From Berghia stephanieae (taxonomy: Eukaryota; Mollusca; Gastropoda; Nudibranchia; Aeolidiidae): a stretch of 64,000 nucleotides of DNA. The stretch is taken from assembly GCA_034508935.3 (NCBI GenBank), contig CM067446.1, forward strand, positions 53,826,621 through 53,890,620. Reading direction: 5' to 3'. The stretch's first letter is position 1; each line of letters opens with the position of its first letter. Below are positions 11,060-23,149 of the stretch, piece by piece. The notes under the pieces were generated by a model. It worked only from the letters and a program-made list of their open reading frames with translations, did not search any database and had not been told where the DNA came from. The translations under genes were made by a program, and so were the position numbers.

Positions 11060-11400
11060 AACAGTCATGACGTCACTTCCCTCGTAATTACGCATGGTAA
11101 CTTAGTAACTGGCTCTAAACTATCGGAACAATGGCGGACACTCTTATGAAATCTTTCTCCGACGAGCATAAAAGCGTATCCAGAGGAAAAAAAAACATTA
11201 TAAATCTGATCATGTTTTGACTTTTACACATTCTGATCACAAGACATATGAAAAGTTCTAGCCAGCATGAATAATAAAAAGTACTGATTTTCTTGGTTTA
11301 GAACCACGATGGCCGCCGTTGCTGGGCGACATGAAATCAGACTATTGAATCCTGGATACAACTATCATGTGTGGAGGACAGGTTAATAATGGCGTCGCTC
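11060..11400. promoter_or_regulatory. Promoter-like segment between divergent genes (CRE, ATGGCGG motifs)
   Basis: A perfect palindromic CRE, TGACGTCA, lies at 11068-11075. ATGGCGG-type (YY1-like) motifs occur near 11131, 11308 and 11391, and an RFX-like CATGGTAAC half-site lies near 11093. The cluster sits between the 5' end of the minus-strand gene and the first coding exon of the DPF gene at 11683, so it may serve both. A pyrimidine-rich acceptor ending CAG at 11619 implies an untranslated first DPF exon whose start could lie here. Confidence 0.45.
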
Positions 11401-11682
11401 TTCTTTCTTGGTCTCCCACCCTCCGAAACGTTGTTTACTTTGTGTTGTATCTTTTACATGCCACATTTACTCCCTATTCTATTGGCCTATTAAGCACATC
11501 TAGCTTTGGGTTACACTAATTCATGACAGCGATACAAAAAAAAATTAAGATTCAATTTATTTCCAGTTTTATGCGGGATAAAAATAAAAATGATAAAGTT
11601 TGGCTTTTTTTTTTCAGACCATTTGGCATTTTTTCTATGACTTGTTTTGCAAAATTAACTGGCATCCCTTTACACATCAAAA

Positions 11683-11771
11683 ATGGCGAACGCCGCTACT
11701 GCTTTGCCAGCTCCATCTACTTCAGTTTCAGCTTCTACTTCTACACCTGATAATGCAGTCATTTTACAATG
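11683..11771 (+). CDS. DPF: DPF (d4-family double PHD finger) exon 1
   Basis: The ATG lies in TCAAAAATGGCGAAC and opens MANAATALPAPSTSVSAS, a Ser/Thr/Ala-rich leader of 29 codons that is longer than the vertebrate DPF2 start. The donor at 11772 (GTTCGC) is weak. Among the GT sites within the open frame it is the only one I found that gives the phase-2 junction required by exon 2. The join reads VILQCFTSEQRYMDAMEQ, which aligns with the vertebrate VVKLLGEQYYKDAMEQ. The start codon is therefore well supported and the exact donor less so. Confidence 0.72.
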
Positions 11772-12309
11772 GTTCGCCTTGCTTATTAAATATCAATCGA
11801 TTTTTAAATTAAATTGTTATATTTTTTACGTGCGTATTGGTCTATCCAGATTCGATCCGCTGGTCGCGGAATACCTCTTTTATTTATGTTGTTTTTCTTC
11901 TCGAGTCTTTCTTCTGGCTCTGCCTCTCTTTGTCATCATATTAGTCAGCCAGATCAGACTGTAAAAGTACACTCTTTCGCAGTGTGCAAAATATGCCATT
12001 TTTGAGATCTACTGTGAGAAAAGTAAATATCTAAGAACTAAAGGCAAAGGGACCAACTTTACAAAAAGCCTACAACCCACATACTTTCACTTTCAGTTTC
12101 AGATTCAGAGTCAGAGCCCTAGATTAGAGAGCTGCGCCGGGGTTACCAATATTTAGCTTCTTTATTCTTTTCAATCATTCGTTTGGACAGAAAATTTTTT
12201 TTTTTAAACTTACCGCTTACCGTCAAAAGCAGTTTAGATTTGAAGATGCATTTGTTTTCTATCAAAAAACATTCGGTACGAGACAATCCTTGATGAATTT
12301 CAAAAGTAG

Positions 12310-12386
12310 TGTTTGAAATTTTATCGTAAATTTTTTTTCATGATTCTTGTTTGAAATTTTATCGTAAATTTTTTTCATGATTCATT
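12310..12386. repeat. Two-copy tandem repeat, ~38-bp unit
   Basis: The unit beginning GTTTGAAATTTTATCGTAAA and ending TTTCATGATTC occurs twice in succession within DPF intron 1. Confidence 0.85.
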
Positions 12387-12702
12387 CCTCGCGAAATCGT
12401 GGAGGCTTAAATCTGTTTTCAAGGTGCCGTTGGGGCTTTTTTGCACTTTTAAGAAACCACATTCACTCATCTAAATACTAAATGAAACAAATAAACATAA
12501 GCCAAGTCTCATATTTTTTGCACAATGGAAGATAAGAATTTTATAAATTAAGTTTTCAGATATAAAGATAAACTGTCTTGATGCAATGACCCCAAAACTT
12601 GAAAAACTGACATAAAATCACAAAACCATTTTGAGCCACTTTGTTATGCGTGATCTTATATCCTTGTATTTTATCTTGTTTTTTGGGGGTTTTTTTTTCC
12701 AG

Positions 12703-12866
12703 CTTTACAAGTGAGCAGCGTTACATGGATGCCATGGAGCAGACTGCCAGTTTCAATACAAGAATGGCAATGGAAAGGAAGATGAGGCTCCCTTTTTTAG
12801 ATTCACAGACGGGTGTTGCACAGAGACACACAAAATTATTCCACCCCTACAGACATAGGCAACCAG
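12703..12866 (+). CDS. DPF: DPF exon 2, requiem N-terminal domain
   Basis: An acceptor TTTTTTTTCCAG precedes the exon and GTAGGT follows. The peptide contains YMDAMEQTASFNTRMAMERK and MRLPFLDSQTGVAQ, the hallmark block of the d4/requiem N-terminal domain, through which DPF proteins join the BAF chromatin-remodelling complex. The usual NNCYIWMEKRHRGPG stretch is replaced by RHTKLFHPYRHRQPG, a family-level difference and not a break. The exon enters with one base and leaves in phase 1. Confidence 0.95.
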
Positions 12867-13775
12867 GTAGGTTACAATAGTGAAGCAATAGTTTTTCTTA
12901 CTTTTATTCACTTACTTTTATCATATATGTGACCCTCCGCCTCGAAGTGGTATTACGTCGGGATTTGGAAAACGAAGAAAACCGGTTTTAAAGTGGAAAT
13001 GGTCAAAATTATCAAATTTCAGTTTTTGGTTGTTTCAGAAACTACAATCATTTTTCTACATGAAAACATAATATTCAACATAAACAATGACGATAAGTTA
13101 TATAAATTTCAAGTTTAAAAATGCAACTATCAGTGACACATTCAAAACGAGAGTTGACTTTCTCTCAGAGAGCCACCCTTTCCAAGGCTTAGTAATACGA
13201 GTCTTTTTCTCCACCTATAAGATGTAACATATCACAGCAAAGGGCGTGTCTTTATCTATCTCAGAGAAAGCATGACTCTTTTCACAATTTCATGGTTCAA
13301 CCAATAATGAACTTTAAAAACTGTAAACAAGTCTAGGTTTTTCCCTGACAACCTTACAAATGAATGATTCTGATTGGTCAACGCTCATCACATGCGCTGT
13401 GGCTGTAGACCATAATGCTCGGGCGATGCTTCATGACGTCAGCATGCGTGTGTTACATATGTGTGTGTTTGTGCATTTTGATACACACCACGTGCTATTA
13501 TCTCTTTGTCTAGCTGCATCGAGGTGATGGTCCTCCTTTGTCCCTCTTTTTTTATTTATGAAATTATAGGACATGCTAAGACTTAATAGGACAACAGTTG
13601 CCTAATCTTACACTTACAGAGATTGTTGTAGGATAAACATTTAATTTTAAGTACAAAAGCAGAACAATAAATAGAACCTTCAACAATTGATGAACTCCCG
13701 ATGGAAATATGTGTAACTAAAAAATGAAATGGATGGATAGATAAACAGACAGAAAGACAAACCTATAAATGGATA

Positions 13776-13789
13776 AATATAGATAGATG

Positions 13790-13843
<54 letters not shown>

Positions 13844-13896
13844 TAGATAGATAGTAGATAGATAGTAGATAGATAGATAGATAGATGAAGAGGGGA
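13776..13896. repeat. (GATA)n microsatellite
   Basis: About 120 bp of GATA with TAGATAG interruptions, inside the 2.2-kb TIR element. A short GA run and a G homopolymer (13978-13986) follow. Confidence 0.93.
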
Positions 13897-14394
13897 GAGA
13901 GACAAACAGAGAGAGAGAGAGAGAGATGGATGTACGTTTTGTCGTGCTTTCTTTGTATACTGAAAGAAAGGAGGAGGGGGGGGGGGTCTTTTTAGACAAT
14001 GAACAATGTGGGTGAACGCTAAGGACAACTTGAGAGATTCAATAACATGTTTTCATGTAAGTCACTACACAATAAGCCCCATCCCTCCTCCTCAAGCTGT
14101 CATCTGACTCAAAATGGAAACAATGCAATGATTGATTTGACCAGCCCATTTCTTTAATTGCAATCTCATTGGTCAATATGTTTCCAGTTGATTGACTATG
14201 ACTTATTTTGTAACAAAATGCTTTCTTTAAACTATCCCTACAATTCTTTGCTCCGCCTCCATCCCTTTCTTCATGTCTACCTCACTCTCTCCGTCTCCCT
14301 TTTGTTTCTTTCACACACATACACACACAGACACATACAATTATACCGGTTTCAATCTTTATTCTATTTCCCTCGCGTCCTCTTAATGCACAAG

Positions 14395-14503
14395 CAGTCT
14401 CTCTCCCCTCCCCCTCTCACTCCTCTTTCTCTCTATATCTCTCTCTTTCTTTCTTTCTCTCTCTCTCTCTCACACACATGTGTGTGTGTGTGTGTGTGTG
14501 TAA
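14395..14503. repeat. (CT)n and (CA/TG)n compound microsatellite
   Basis: Compound CT, CA and GT dinucleotide tracts inside the same TIR element. Confidence 0.9.
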
Positions 14504-15861
14504 TCCTCTTTCTTGATAATTCTCTCCCTGCCCACCCGGCTTCACGTAGTTTCAAAACTGTACTTTCAAATTATAAAACCTTCTTTAACTTTTGGCATTT
14601 TCTTTAACTTTTGGCATTTTGAAATCGTATTTTCTCTATTAAATAAGACAAAAATTTCACATTAATATCACATTAATAATACATTATTTCATTGATTCTT
14701 TATTCAAATATCAAAAATTCTTGAAAAAGTGAGCAATTGTCGGCATTTTTTTCCAGTGTTTTATTTGTTTAAGAACATCTTACATAATAATGAATAACTA
14801 CAAAAGTAATTATTGGATTGTTTCAAAAATTTGTATGTACATTATTAGATGTATAATCTAAGCTCATGCCAAATTTCACTATTCTCGTCAAATTTTCGAT
14901 GCCCGTATCTAAGGAGTTATCTTTGCCCATTGATTTGACTGTGCGTGAAAACGGTGCCTCACTTCAAAGTCGATTTTCTCAAAATTTGGTTTTCACACTC
15001 CCCCTACTTCAAACGGTCATATCTCGGCAATGAATGATCAGAATTGTATAAATTTGGTATCAAATTTTAAAGCATAAAATAAGCTATGATTGGGTACCAA
15101 AAACCCAAAATTGAAAAATCCGACTTAATACCGTTTCGAGGCGGAGGGTCACATATGACCATAATATTTTTTGTGGTTTAAAAAAAATGATATTTAACCC
15201 AAGAAAATAAATTTTTGCTTAAATTTAATTTTTTTTTGTTGGTAAACATTTATAAACCTTAATGTAAATATGTGTTGCTGGATCATCATAGAGATAAACA
15301 TTGAAAAAATTGTGTATAAAACAGTACCGACAAAGCAGATAGAAAATATAAGAAATACAGTGGAGGATGGGACTGCGGTAAAATGTCACTATATCAGTCC
15401 TTCCAATAAATGAAAAGGAAATCTATAGAAAATGCAAGATAATAACAAGGGATAATTTAAAAGCTGATTTTTCATTTAATTTATCTTTTAAAAGTCGTTC
15501 TGTTTCTGAAGGCCAAGAATAATTTTTTAAGACCCTCTGTCTTCAGTGCTAGCAATGACATAAAATAAAGAAGAGCCCTTAGGATGTTATTGCAAAACAG
15601 AGTAGGGTCTTGATATCTGTAAAATTGGCATGGCTGGAAACTGGTTCCAATGGTGCAGTATCCTCCTCAGCTGACTGTTCATAAAGTGTTCTCATCAAAT
15701 CTGCAACAATAACATCGACTGAGATTTCACAACTGACCACATTTATATTTTATGTCACAGCATGATATCATTAACCAATCACATTTTGTATTCTTATTTT
15801 ATTTTTGGGTAGCCCTATTCGTCCTTAAGGTCGAATGTTATCAACCGTCATTGCCGCACTT

Positions 15862-15896
15862 AAGGACAAATAGTGTTGCTTGCACTATTCGTCCTT
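15862..15896. repeat. Hairpin with 14-nt arms
   Basis: AAGGACAAATAGTG, a 7-nt loop TTGCTTG, then CACTATTCGTCCTT, with one mismatch. A related CTATTCGTCCTTAAGG lies just upstream at about 15813. No function is evident. Confidence 0.7.
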
Positions 15897-16255
15897 CACA
15901 CTAAAGCTGGGCAATATTCCGTTTTTGTTGTTACTGAGCTAGATTCGAATCCACGTAATTACATGATATATATCCATATCGTCTTAAATTTTTGACAAAC
16001 CCCACCTCCTCTGTTTGTGACTCAAATAATCAGTTATTTGTGTTTGTTGTATGTGTGTGTTTGTGTATGTGTTAATTTCGTGGGTTTTTTTTGGTTTCTT
16101 TCTTTCTTCTGGGATATGATTTTTATTCCAGAATGGTGATTGATTTCTTATTAGGAACTATTTTCGTGTTCTCCTATTGGCAAGTATCCCATTCAAATGC
16201 CTGCTCGAGAGTTTGGGTTGGCTGGGCACAGAGGAAGATTCGTCAGGTTTTCTTT

Positions 16256-16405
16256 GTTTTGGTTTGTTTGTTTTGTTTTGTTTTTTTGTTTTTTTTTGGG
16301 GGGGGGATTGTTTGTTTGTTTTCTTTTTTTTTCTTCTTTTGTTTGTTTGTTTTGTGTGTGTATTTGTGTGTGGTGTTTTGCCTTTATTACATTTTTTTTT
16401 TTCAA
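16256..16405. repeat. T/G-rich simple sequence
   Basis: GTTTGTTTTG-type low-complexity sequence in DPF intron 2. The Phe/Cys/Leu-rich frames through it are composition artefacts. Confidence 0.85.
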
Positions 16406-17164
16406 TCTATGATAGTGGGTTAGCACTCAGTAACTATTTGTTTTAAATGACTAGTATTTAATTTGTAAAAAATATTAAATTAGTCATAATAGTATAAGCA
16501 GCACAAAAGACATCAAAGTTTTGTATCTCTTAAGAAGCAGTTTTTTAAAAAAATATTATAATCTTGATAATTCAGTGAGTGTCATCAATAATGGCTTGAA
16601 TTTAGCAAAAAAAAATTCATTTATTTGAACCTGTCCTTTAACTTCAGAAAATTTTGTTATGAGTTGTACCGTCTTGACTAGACTAGCTGTATAACATAAT
16701 GATAGATTTAATTCATGGAGAATTCAATGCGCTATCAAATTGGCAGTAAACGAGGTAATTGTATAGACGGGATGGAATTTGGCGGCTTTACAACACGCAA
16801 ATTAATTCCAAAGCCGAAAGCACAACTTTGCATTTAATCTAATCTCCATATACAGTGTCAATATATGAAAGATTAATAACGGACACTAATACCAAGTCCT
16901 CAATATTTTCAGTACTCTAATACTATTAAGTATCCACTTTTGCCCTGACGAGAAGTTAGAATGTCTACGGGCTGGGATTTTAAATGTCTACGGGTTGAAA
17001 CTGGGTGAAATAGAATGATACAGAACATAAAAGCCCAGTTCGGCTTGCTTATGTTCTTAAACTCAGAACAAAGGGTAATGTAGTCAGGGGTGTTGGGGTT
17101 GTTATTTTGATCTGAGTAGGGGTCTAAGGAATAGAATATAACAAGTGAAAAGATTTGTATTTGT

Positions 17165-17310
17165 ATAAAACAGTGCCAGACAAAGCAGAAAGAAAAACGC
17201 AGGAGAAATTTACCACAAAAAAATTCCCCATAAAAAACAGTGGTCCAGGGCTGTGGATCAAAACTCAGACCTCTTGATTACCAGTCAAATGTGCATTTTG
17301 TACATTTTCC
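17165..17310 (-). mobile_element. tRNA-derived SINE, second member of the Thr-like family
   Basis: On the minus strand TTGACTGGTAATCAAGAGG and GAGTTTTGATCC match the anticodon arm and B-box region of the SINE at 3.5 kb. The plus-strand tail CAGTGCCAGACAAAGCAGAA matches its body. The B box is decayed, so this copy is older or inactive. A shorter relative of the tail is seen at 15320-15345. Confidence 0.65.
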
Positions 17311-18133
17311 TCTTCATATAAATTTTGATGTCCTGGTGTAAAACAGTGCTGTTTTTCTTTAAAAATTGTACTATTATCATTCCCTTACAGTAGGCTTCAT
17401 TTTAAATTTATTGTTCACAGATTCTTGCACTATTTGATTGATGAGATATACTTGACCAAACAAATGTTAAATCAACTTTTTTTATCAATTAGGAGTTCAG
17501 ACAATTAAATAATATTCAAGGTATATAATGACAAAATATATGTGACGGAACTCGGAAACAGAATTGAATTGCAATATATATTTATGTGAATAAAATAAAA
17601 CATTCTACTCTTGTGTCCTATGTAAATGCTTGGATTTGTATTTGATTTGAATTTCATGCAATCCATTTTCTGCCTTCATAGATATGGCAGAAAGTAAAAA
17701 TCAAGCATTATTTTTAAAGCCCGTCAATATTAACTGTAAAAAAATACTTTACTTTGATTATATTCTCTCAGATCCTCTCTTCTTATTGATTTCTTACTAT
17801 TAAGCTTGTACAAATATAAACACTGTGATGTAAAACATTTTTGTTTTTTATTTTATATAAGTTATTCATTTGTTTGTTTTATGTGTTAATAATATTATAC
17901 CATATGGTATTGTGATTCACATAGAAAAAGTCACCCTGTTTCAAAATTTGTCAACATGACCTTCTCATGATTTATTTATATTAGTTGTCTGTGATATGGC
18001 CAGAAGTAACGTAGAGGATGCTGAGGCTGTGACTTAAATCTTCTTCAAAATGTCCATTACCTCAGGAAACAAATAGGTGTTAAGATTAAGACCTCAAATT
18101 TAATTCTCATCATGTTTTGACTCATAATCCCAG
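17311..18133 (+). other. Rest of DPF intron 2
   Basis: AT-rich intron sequence with no supported feature besides the polypyrimidine acceptor region of exon 3. Confidence 0.5.
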
Positions 18134-18250
18134 GTAAAGTTCAAGGACAGCTGTATAGCTATCCAGCAAAAAGATGGAAGAAGAAGAAAAGAACATTTTT
18201 CTCCTCTGATGCTGCACATAAAACCAATGACATAGATAATGGTGAAGCAG
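18134..18250 (+). CDS. DPF: DPF exon 3
   Basis: The exon starts after ATAATCCCAG and ends at GTAGGC. It encodes KVQGQLYSYPAKRWKKKKRT, matching the conserved GQLYSYPARRWRKKRR stretch after the requiem block, then a variable acidic/polar linker. The basic run probably acts as a nuclear localisation signal. It enters with two bases and leaves in phase 1. Confidence 0.95.
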
Positions 18251-18466
18251 GTAGGCAGGTGTTGTTTTTTTGTACTTAACTTATTACCTTAATTTTACCT
18301 CAATTTTTATATTATAATCTTTCTCAGGGTGATCCTAAGTAATCAGACCTGACACAAATTGATAGTTAAATATAAGAACTCCCCAGTCTGAAAAAAAAAG
18401 TGTATGTCTTGAAAACAAAACACATATCTTTTTACTAAAGTTTTTCACTTTGTTATTTCCTGTTAG

Positions 18467-18663
18467 ATATGCATCATATAAGTGCTGTAGAGAATCCTGC
18501 TCACCGTATTGATGAATCAGGATTTGACCACTTGGATGCTGCAGATGCCTGGTATGATGACCTTGATGATTTCCGTGAACCGCCTGATGATGGGGCCATG
18601 GTAGATGACCAGTCTGACATCAGTGACTACGAAGATTCCCTCAGAGGGCGGAAACGAAAGAAA
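18467..18663 (+). CDS. DPF: DPF exon 4, acidic linker
   Basis: The acceptor TTTCCTGTTAG precedes it. The peptide is Asp/Glu-rich (HLDAADAWYDDLDDFREPPD and DYEDSLRGRKRKK), corresponding to the acidic, variable linker seen before the C2H2 finger in d4 proteins. The donor AAA|GTCAGT gives phase 0, which fits exon 5. Reading past the donor meets a stop soon after. Confidence 0.9.
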
Positions 18664-18944
18664 GTCAGTTTCAGTTACTACATATTTGTTATCCAATAAA
18701 AGTATATATGATTGAGTACTATGGTCTCTTCTGAATGTTTTAGATTTTGTACAAATATATTAAATTTTTAGGTTGATTAGTGGAGGTATCAAGCATTACT
18801 TGGGTTAAAGTGAGGTGCAACTTTTAACCAGTAAAGAGTGAGTGAATACGTTTCAAAAGTGCTCTTTATTGTTTGAAGTTCACATAGGTCTTTAATTAAA
18901 TAAACTTGCATACCTACTATTATAGCTGTTCTCCTCTAATAATA

Positions 18945-19745
18945 TAGTGCACATCTTCATCCTTGCTATCACAATAATTACAACCGCCAGCACATCACGA
19001 TCCCTAATACAACCACCACTACATCATCTTCCCTACCACCACCACTTACACTACCATCACCACATCATCATCCCTGCCACCGCTCAACCACGACCTTATC
19101 ATAAGCCCTGCCATCACCACACTGTCATTCCTAACACAACCACCACTGGTACTACCACCACCACATCATCATTCCAACTACCACCACCACTACAAACAAC
19201 ACACCATCAGCTTACCACCGCCACCAAAACTACAACAACCATCACATCATCATCCCTACCCCCTCCCTCTCCACTACAACTTCAACAACCACCACCAGGT
19301 CATAATCCTTACCACCACCACTACTACAACCACTACCACATCATCATCCTTGCAAACACCACTATTACAACCACCATCACAGCATCCTATCTATCACGAA
19401 TTCTAATACTACCACCACTAGCACTAGCAGTATAAACACCACCACAGCATGCCAGAAAAATCATATGAGTTTTTCAAAGTGAAAAATGGAGGGTGAGTGT
19501 GGGTGTTGACATTTATGATCACATGGTACCATTCTCTAAGTATATTATATTTTAGATGTTGTAATTACTCTTTCAACTTTTGAAATTGCTCCAAGTGGTG
19601 TCATAAATTGCTGCGAGACACATTTCCGATTGCATTCCAGTAAATTATATTGAAATTCAAACTTATAGGTTAGAGTCACGTCGATGGGTCATGATCTATG
19701 CGCTAAAAAAATTCCTTCTTTTTGTGGCCAGTTATTCTTACCCTG
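18945..19745 (+). repeat. Dispersed repeat with irregular ACC/ATC triplet array
   Basis: 18945-19440 is a degenerate array of CCA, ACC and ATC triplets with no fixed period. The adjoining ~300 bp (about 19450-19745) is clearly related to 58.91-59.08 kb on the opposite strand: both contain CTTTCAACTTTTGAAATT, AAATTGCTGCGAGACA and GGGTCATGA. The triplet array is therefore part of a dispersed element and did not arise locally. Confidence 0.7.
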
Positions 19746-20060
19746 TCAGTACAAACAGGGGTGAAGGATCTTTTTTGATGGTCTATATTCACCTTTGGTT
19801 AATAGCTGAAAGAGATATTGATAAAGACATTTTTCTTGCTTGAATTTTTATATGTCTTATGAATTAAGCCATCACTGATTGTTTTCTATCCTAAAAACAC
19901 CAACATCCAATGTCATTAATCAGTAATATATCCCAACCCTTGCACCATCCTCATTACTCTGTGTCAATTCAGATTTTCTAAAAAAAATTTACTCTATCAT
20001 GTGTTTGTGTGTGATTGAAGCATCAGTGAAAATTGACTCGTATATTTTATTTTTATAATT

Positions 20061-20129
20061 GATTTATTATTATTATTGTTGTTGTTATTATTATTATTAT
20101 TGTTATTATTATTATTGTTATTATTATTA

Positions 20130-20164
<35 letters not shown>

Positions 20165-20165
20165 T
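20061..20165. repeat. (ATT)n microsatellite with GTT interruptions
   Basis: About 100 bp of TTA/TTG triplets ending only 35 bp before the acceptor of DPF exon 5. Confidence 0.92.
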
Positions 20166-20199
20166 TATTATTCTTTTTTACATATATATATGGTTTTAG

Positions 20200-20290
20200 A
20201 CCACAGTTAAAGGCAGAAAGAAAAAGCATGTTGTTGATCACGACAAAGAACTTACCCCTGAGGAAAAAGAAAAACCATTTGTTTGTGAAG
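20200..20290 (+). CDS. DPF: DPF exon 5, first half of the C2H2 finger
   Basis: The acceptor ATGGTTTTAG and donor GTATGT bound 91 nt. The peptide runs TTVKGRKKKHVVDHDKEL and ends EKEKPFVCE, providing the first Cys of a Krüppel-type finger. The KPFVCE lead-in matches vertebrate KPYACD. It leaves in phase 1. Confidence 0.95.
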
Positions 20291-21388
20291 GTATGTTGAC
20301 AAGCACCATAATTCGTTTTTGTTTTGTTTTTGTTTTGTTTTTTATGCTTTCGATTTTGTGAGGGATTCATTTATATACAAGCTATGATTGTGAGTACATT
20401 GTCACAAACACCTGGATTGTGCAGATCATGAGCTTCTGGCAGTGGTTGCAATAATGATTTATATTTATTTTTAGATTGCACTTGTTTCAACAATCCTCAA
20501 TTTGATATGATGGTTCATGTGAAGCTGATCTCCACGCCATTAAAAGTAATGTTCTGCTTTGGAGCACTAAGCTGTGTGAGGGCTGCATCTAATGCATTTC
20601 ATTGCTGTATTCATACCAGTTGCTTCAAGTTTGTTGTTATCAGTTTGTATATGCTAAATGATTATATTAATACAAGTGGACAAGAGCTTTTTTACCAGTA
20701 TAAATTGAAGATCGAGATCAACATCAATATTGAAATGCTGGCTTGTACTCATGACAACTGGCCATTTGATAAGTTAAATTATTATCCATTCAGAAAAAGT
20801 TCTTTATATTATTTTTTTTTCTCTCTCTTTCACTTACCTTAATCCTTTCTTTCCATTTCAAAGTCGCATTGAGTAATGTGTTACTGTAAGATAACTTAAG
20901 TGACATGTTCCCCACCATATTATCTCATGAACTTGCTGACTGTTGTTTAATTGTTACTGGTTTTGTATTAAGTATCACACAGCAATTTTTACATTCTTGA
21001 CCTTTATTAAGTAAGATGAATAACAAATCTACCTTTAATGGTCATAATATTCATAATTTTTTCTCTATCACATTCTTATTTCATTTTTTCCCTCATTTCA
21101 ATGCAGATTTTCTCAAGTCTTTTTTTTTCATTCCATTTTTTCTTTTCTCTGCACTTCTTATTTAGTTTTTGATCAAATTCATTTCCCTGAGTTTCTAAAA
21201 GTAACACTGGACTTCATTCCATCTATCTATGATGATTTTTGGGGGTTTTAATAAGCTAAATACATAAAGAGCGTTTTGTCGTATAAATATTGCACTTTGT
21301 AAAAAAAATAAATCTTTTTTACCTTCAAGATTATTATTTCCCCTTCTCTCTCTCCTCTGTCACTAAAACCACCCCTGTTTGTTTACAG
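20291..21388 (+). other. DPF intron 5
   Basis: No supported feature. An open frame at 20507-20842 has no recognisable similarity and is probably chance. Confidence 0.5.
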
Positions 21389-21508
21389 TATGCGGTGCCC
21401 GTTACAAAACTCGTCCGGGTTTATCGTACCATTACTCTCATTTCCACAACGGCATGATGGACGACGAGAGTAGTACCTCACCCAAACCTGTCACCAGAAC
21501 CAATTCAG
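21389..21508 (+). CDS. DPF: DPF exon 6, second half of the C2H2 finger
   Basis: The acceptor GTTTACAG leads to VCGARYKTRPGLSYHYSHFH, completing C-X2-C...H-X3-H with YKTRPGLSYHY almost identical to vertebrate YKNRPGLSYHY. The finger is split by an intron just after its first Cys. The donor GTTGAT is weak, but phase and length (120 nt) agree with exon 7. Confidence 0.95.
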
Positions 21509-22167
21509 GTTGATAAATAATGATGGTTTTACTTTTCACTCTGCTTTACATACTGACTGCCATCGATGTTCATTTTTATCTTAGAGATGCCAATTCTTTT
21601 TCTTTCTTTAAAAAAAAAAAATAGCCTCTGCATCAGTCAAAATATAATGGTAATCATATAAATGTTTTAAATCCATTCATTTCTAAGAGCATCTGCAAAA
21701 AGATGCTTTTATATTTTCTTTCTTGATTAACTTTCCCACCTCAATTCATATTTTTTACCTAAAGTATTTAATCTCACAATTAGGAGTGCCTTACAGTTGT
21801 TGAAAGAAGCAGAATTGGCATCCATGATTTTTTTTTTTTTATTATTCATTTTAATTTCTTTTTACAGTTTCCTACCTCACGCTTTGAGAATGCTGCATAA
21901 TAAAGAGTACATTCCTACTCTCCTTATCTTGCACTTAATTTGGTTGGTGGATGAATCTATAGTTAGAATTGTAGTCTGGATAACTCTTCATTAACAATTG
22001 GTTGTAAAGTATATTATGTTGAATCAATCAAAATAGTCCACTTGACCACTCGCTGTTTTTTCAGGTCGCTCCCTTTGCATGGCTTTATTTCATTACAGTA
22101 TAGCATTAATCTTAGTTTTTGTAGGGTAGTTTGATGTTTGGGGGGGGGGGGGTGACTTTTTGTTTTT

Positions 22168-22370
22168 TTTGGTTCGTTTTTTATTTTTACATTATTATCA
22201 AATTTGTTTGGTTCGTATTTTGTTTTTGTTGTTTTTGTTTTTGTTTTTTGTATTTTTTTTGGTTTGTTTTTGTTTTTTACATTATTATCAAATTTGTTTG
22301 GTTTGTTTTTTTTGTTGTTTTTTTAGGGAGGGGGTTAGTTGTTTGGGTTTTTGTTTTTTTTTTTGGTGTT
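22168..22370. repeat. T/G-rich tract with a duplicated ~85-bp unit
   Basis: TACATTATTATCAAATTTGT occurs twice within a GTTTTTG-rich tract in intron 6. This is low-complexity sequence and not coding. Confidence 0.8.
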
Positions 22371-22794
22371 ATTGTTAGGTACTCGAGTGACTTATATGAG
22401 AACTGAGGTATTTAAAAAGACATTCTTCGTGTGTTGTATGTATAAGTGCTTTTCACGTTGTAATTTTGAAGTTTTGATTTGAGATTGCATTTCCCCAGCT
22501 TTATAAGATGTGCGAATTGTGTATTGCTTTTTGATACTGTTTGCTTTCATAAAAAAAATATATCACTCCAGCCTACCAGGTTCAAGCTGCTGTGATTTTT
22601 ATTATTTTTAAAATATTTTTTTCAATGATTATGAAAAAAAAGAAAAATAGACATTCATGTAGCTGAGAAAAGTTTTGTTTGTTCAAATACTGAAATACTT
22701 ATTGTGTATTAAAATAATATATTCTTTCATATCAGAAAGATTTTAAAATATACATACAAAAAAAAAAGGAAATAACACTATTCTTTAAACTCTA

Positions 22795-23035
22795 TAAATT
22801 CCTTCAAAGCCGTACGGCTGGAGATGGAGTTTATACTAGTTACTTCAGTGTCAAATGACTGTGAGATAATTCTTCCTGCTAGATTTAACAGATCCAGCTA
22901 CCCAATCACTGCTGGATAGATAGGAGGTCAGAAATAAAAAGCCTGACACAGCCAGGTATTGAAACCCATTCTCTTGCTTGTGAGGCAAATGCCCTACTAA
23001 GTGGGCTCAATTGAGGCCTTTGCATAAACATTTTA
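22795..23035 (-). mobile_element. tRNA-derived SINE (family 2), copy 1
   Basis: On the minus strand the head reads CTTAGTAGGGCATTTGCCTC (A box) and GGTTTCAATACC (B box). A body follows that shares CAGCAG, GGGTAGCTGG and ATAAACTCC with the neighbouring copy at 23.15 kb. Confidence 0.7.
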
Positions 23036-23149
23036 CAATGACAGTAAACTCACGCTAACTTTGAAACTAAACTTCCATCCAAATTGTGTCACTAGTTGTG
23101 GTATGGACCCAAAAACAGCCTTATCACTTTTCAAGTGCTTCATGCTTTT

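Larger units (their letters stand above)
12929..15152. mobile_element. 2.2-kb DNA element with GTGACCCTCCGCCTCGAA TIRs
   Basis: The left end GTGACCCTCCGCCTCGAAGT is matched by TTCGAGGCGGAGGGTCAC at the right. Homology continues inward through GGTATTA and GTCGG, giving imperfect TIRs of about 40 bp. AT dinucleotides flank both ends, so the duplication may be 2-4 bp. The interior carries a GATA microsatellite (13776-13896), CT/GT arrays (14395-14503) and a CRE (TGACGTCA, 13434-13441). No transposase was recognised. It occupies almost half of DPF intron 2. Confidence 0.75.

Noticed and set aside
16091-16446. Cys/Phe/Leu-rich membrane-like frames in DPF intron 2
   Set aside because: GTTTGTTTTG low-complexity sequence mimics hydrophobic segments in several frames.
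18947-19435. 162-codon Thr/His/Pro-rich frame
   Set aside because: Composition equals the ACC/ATC array, and other arrays of the family give the same artefact on either strand.
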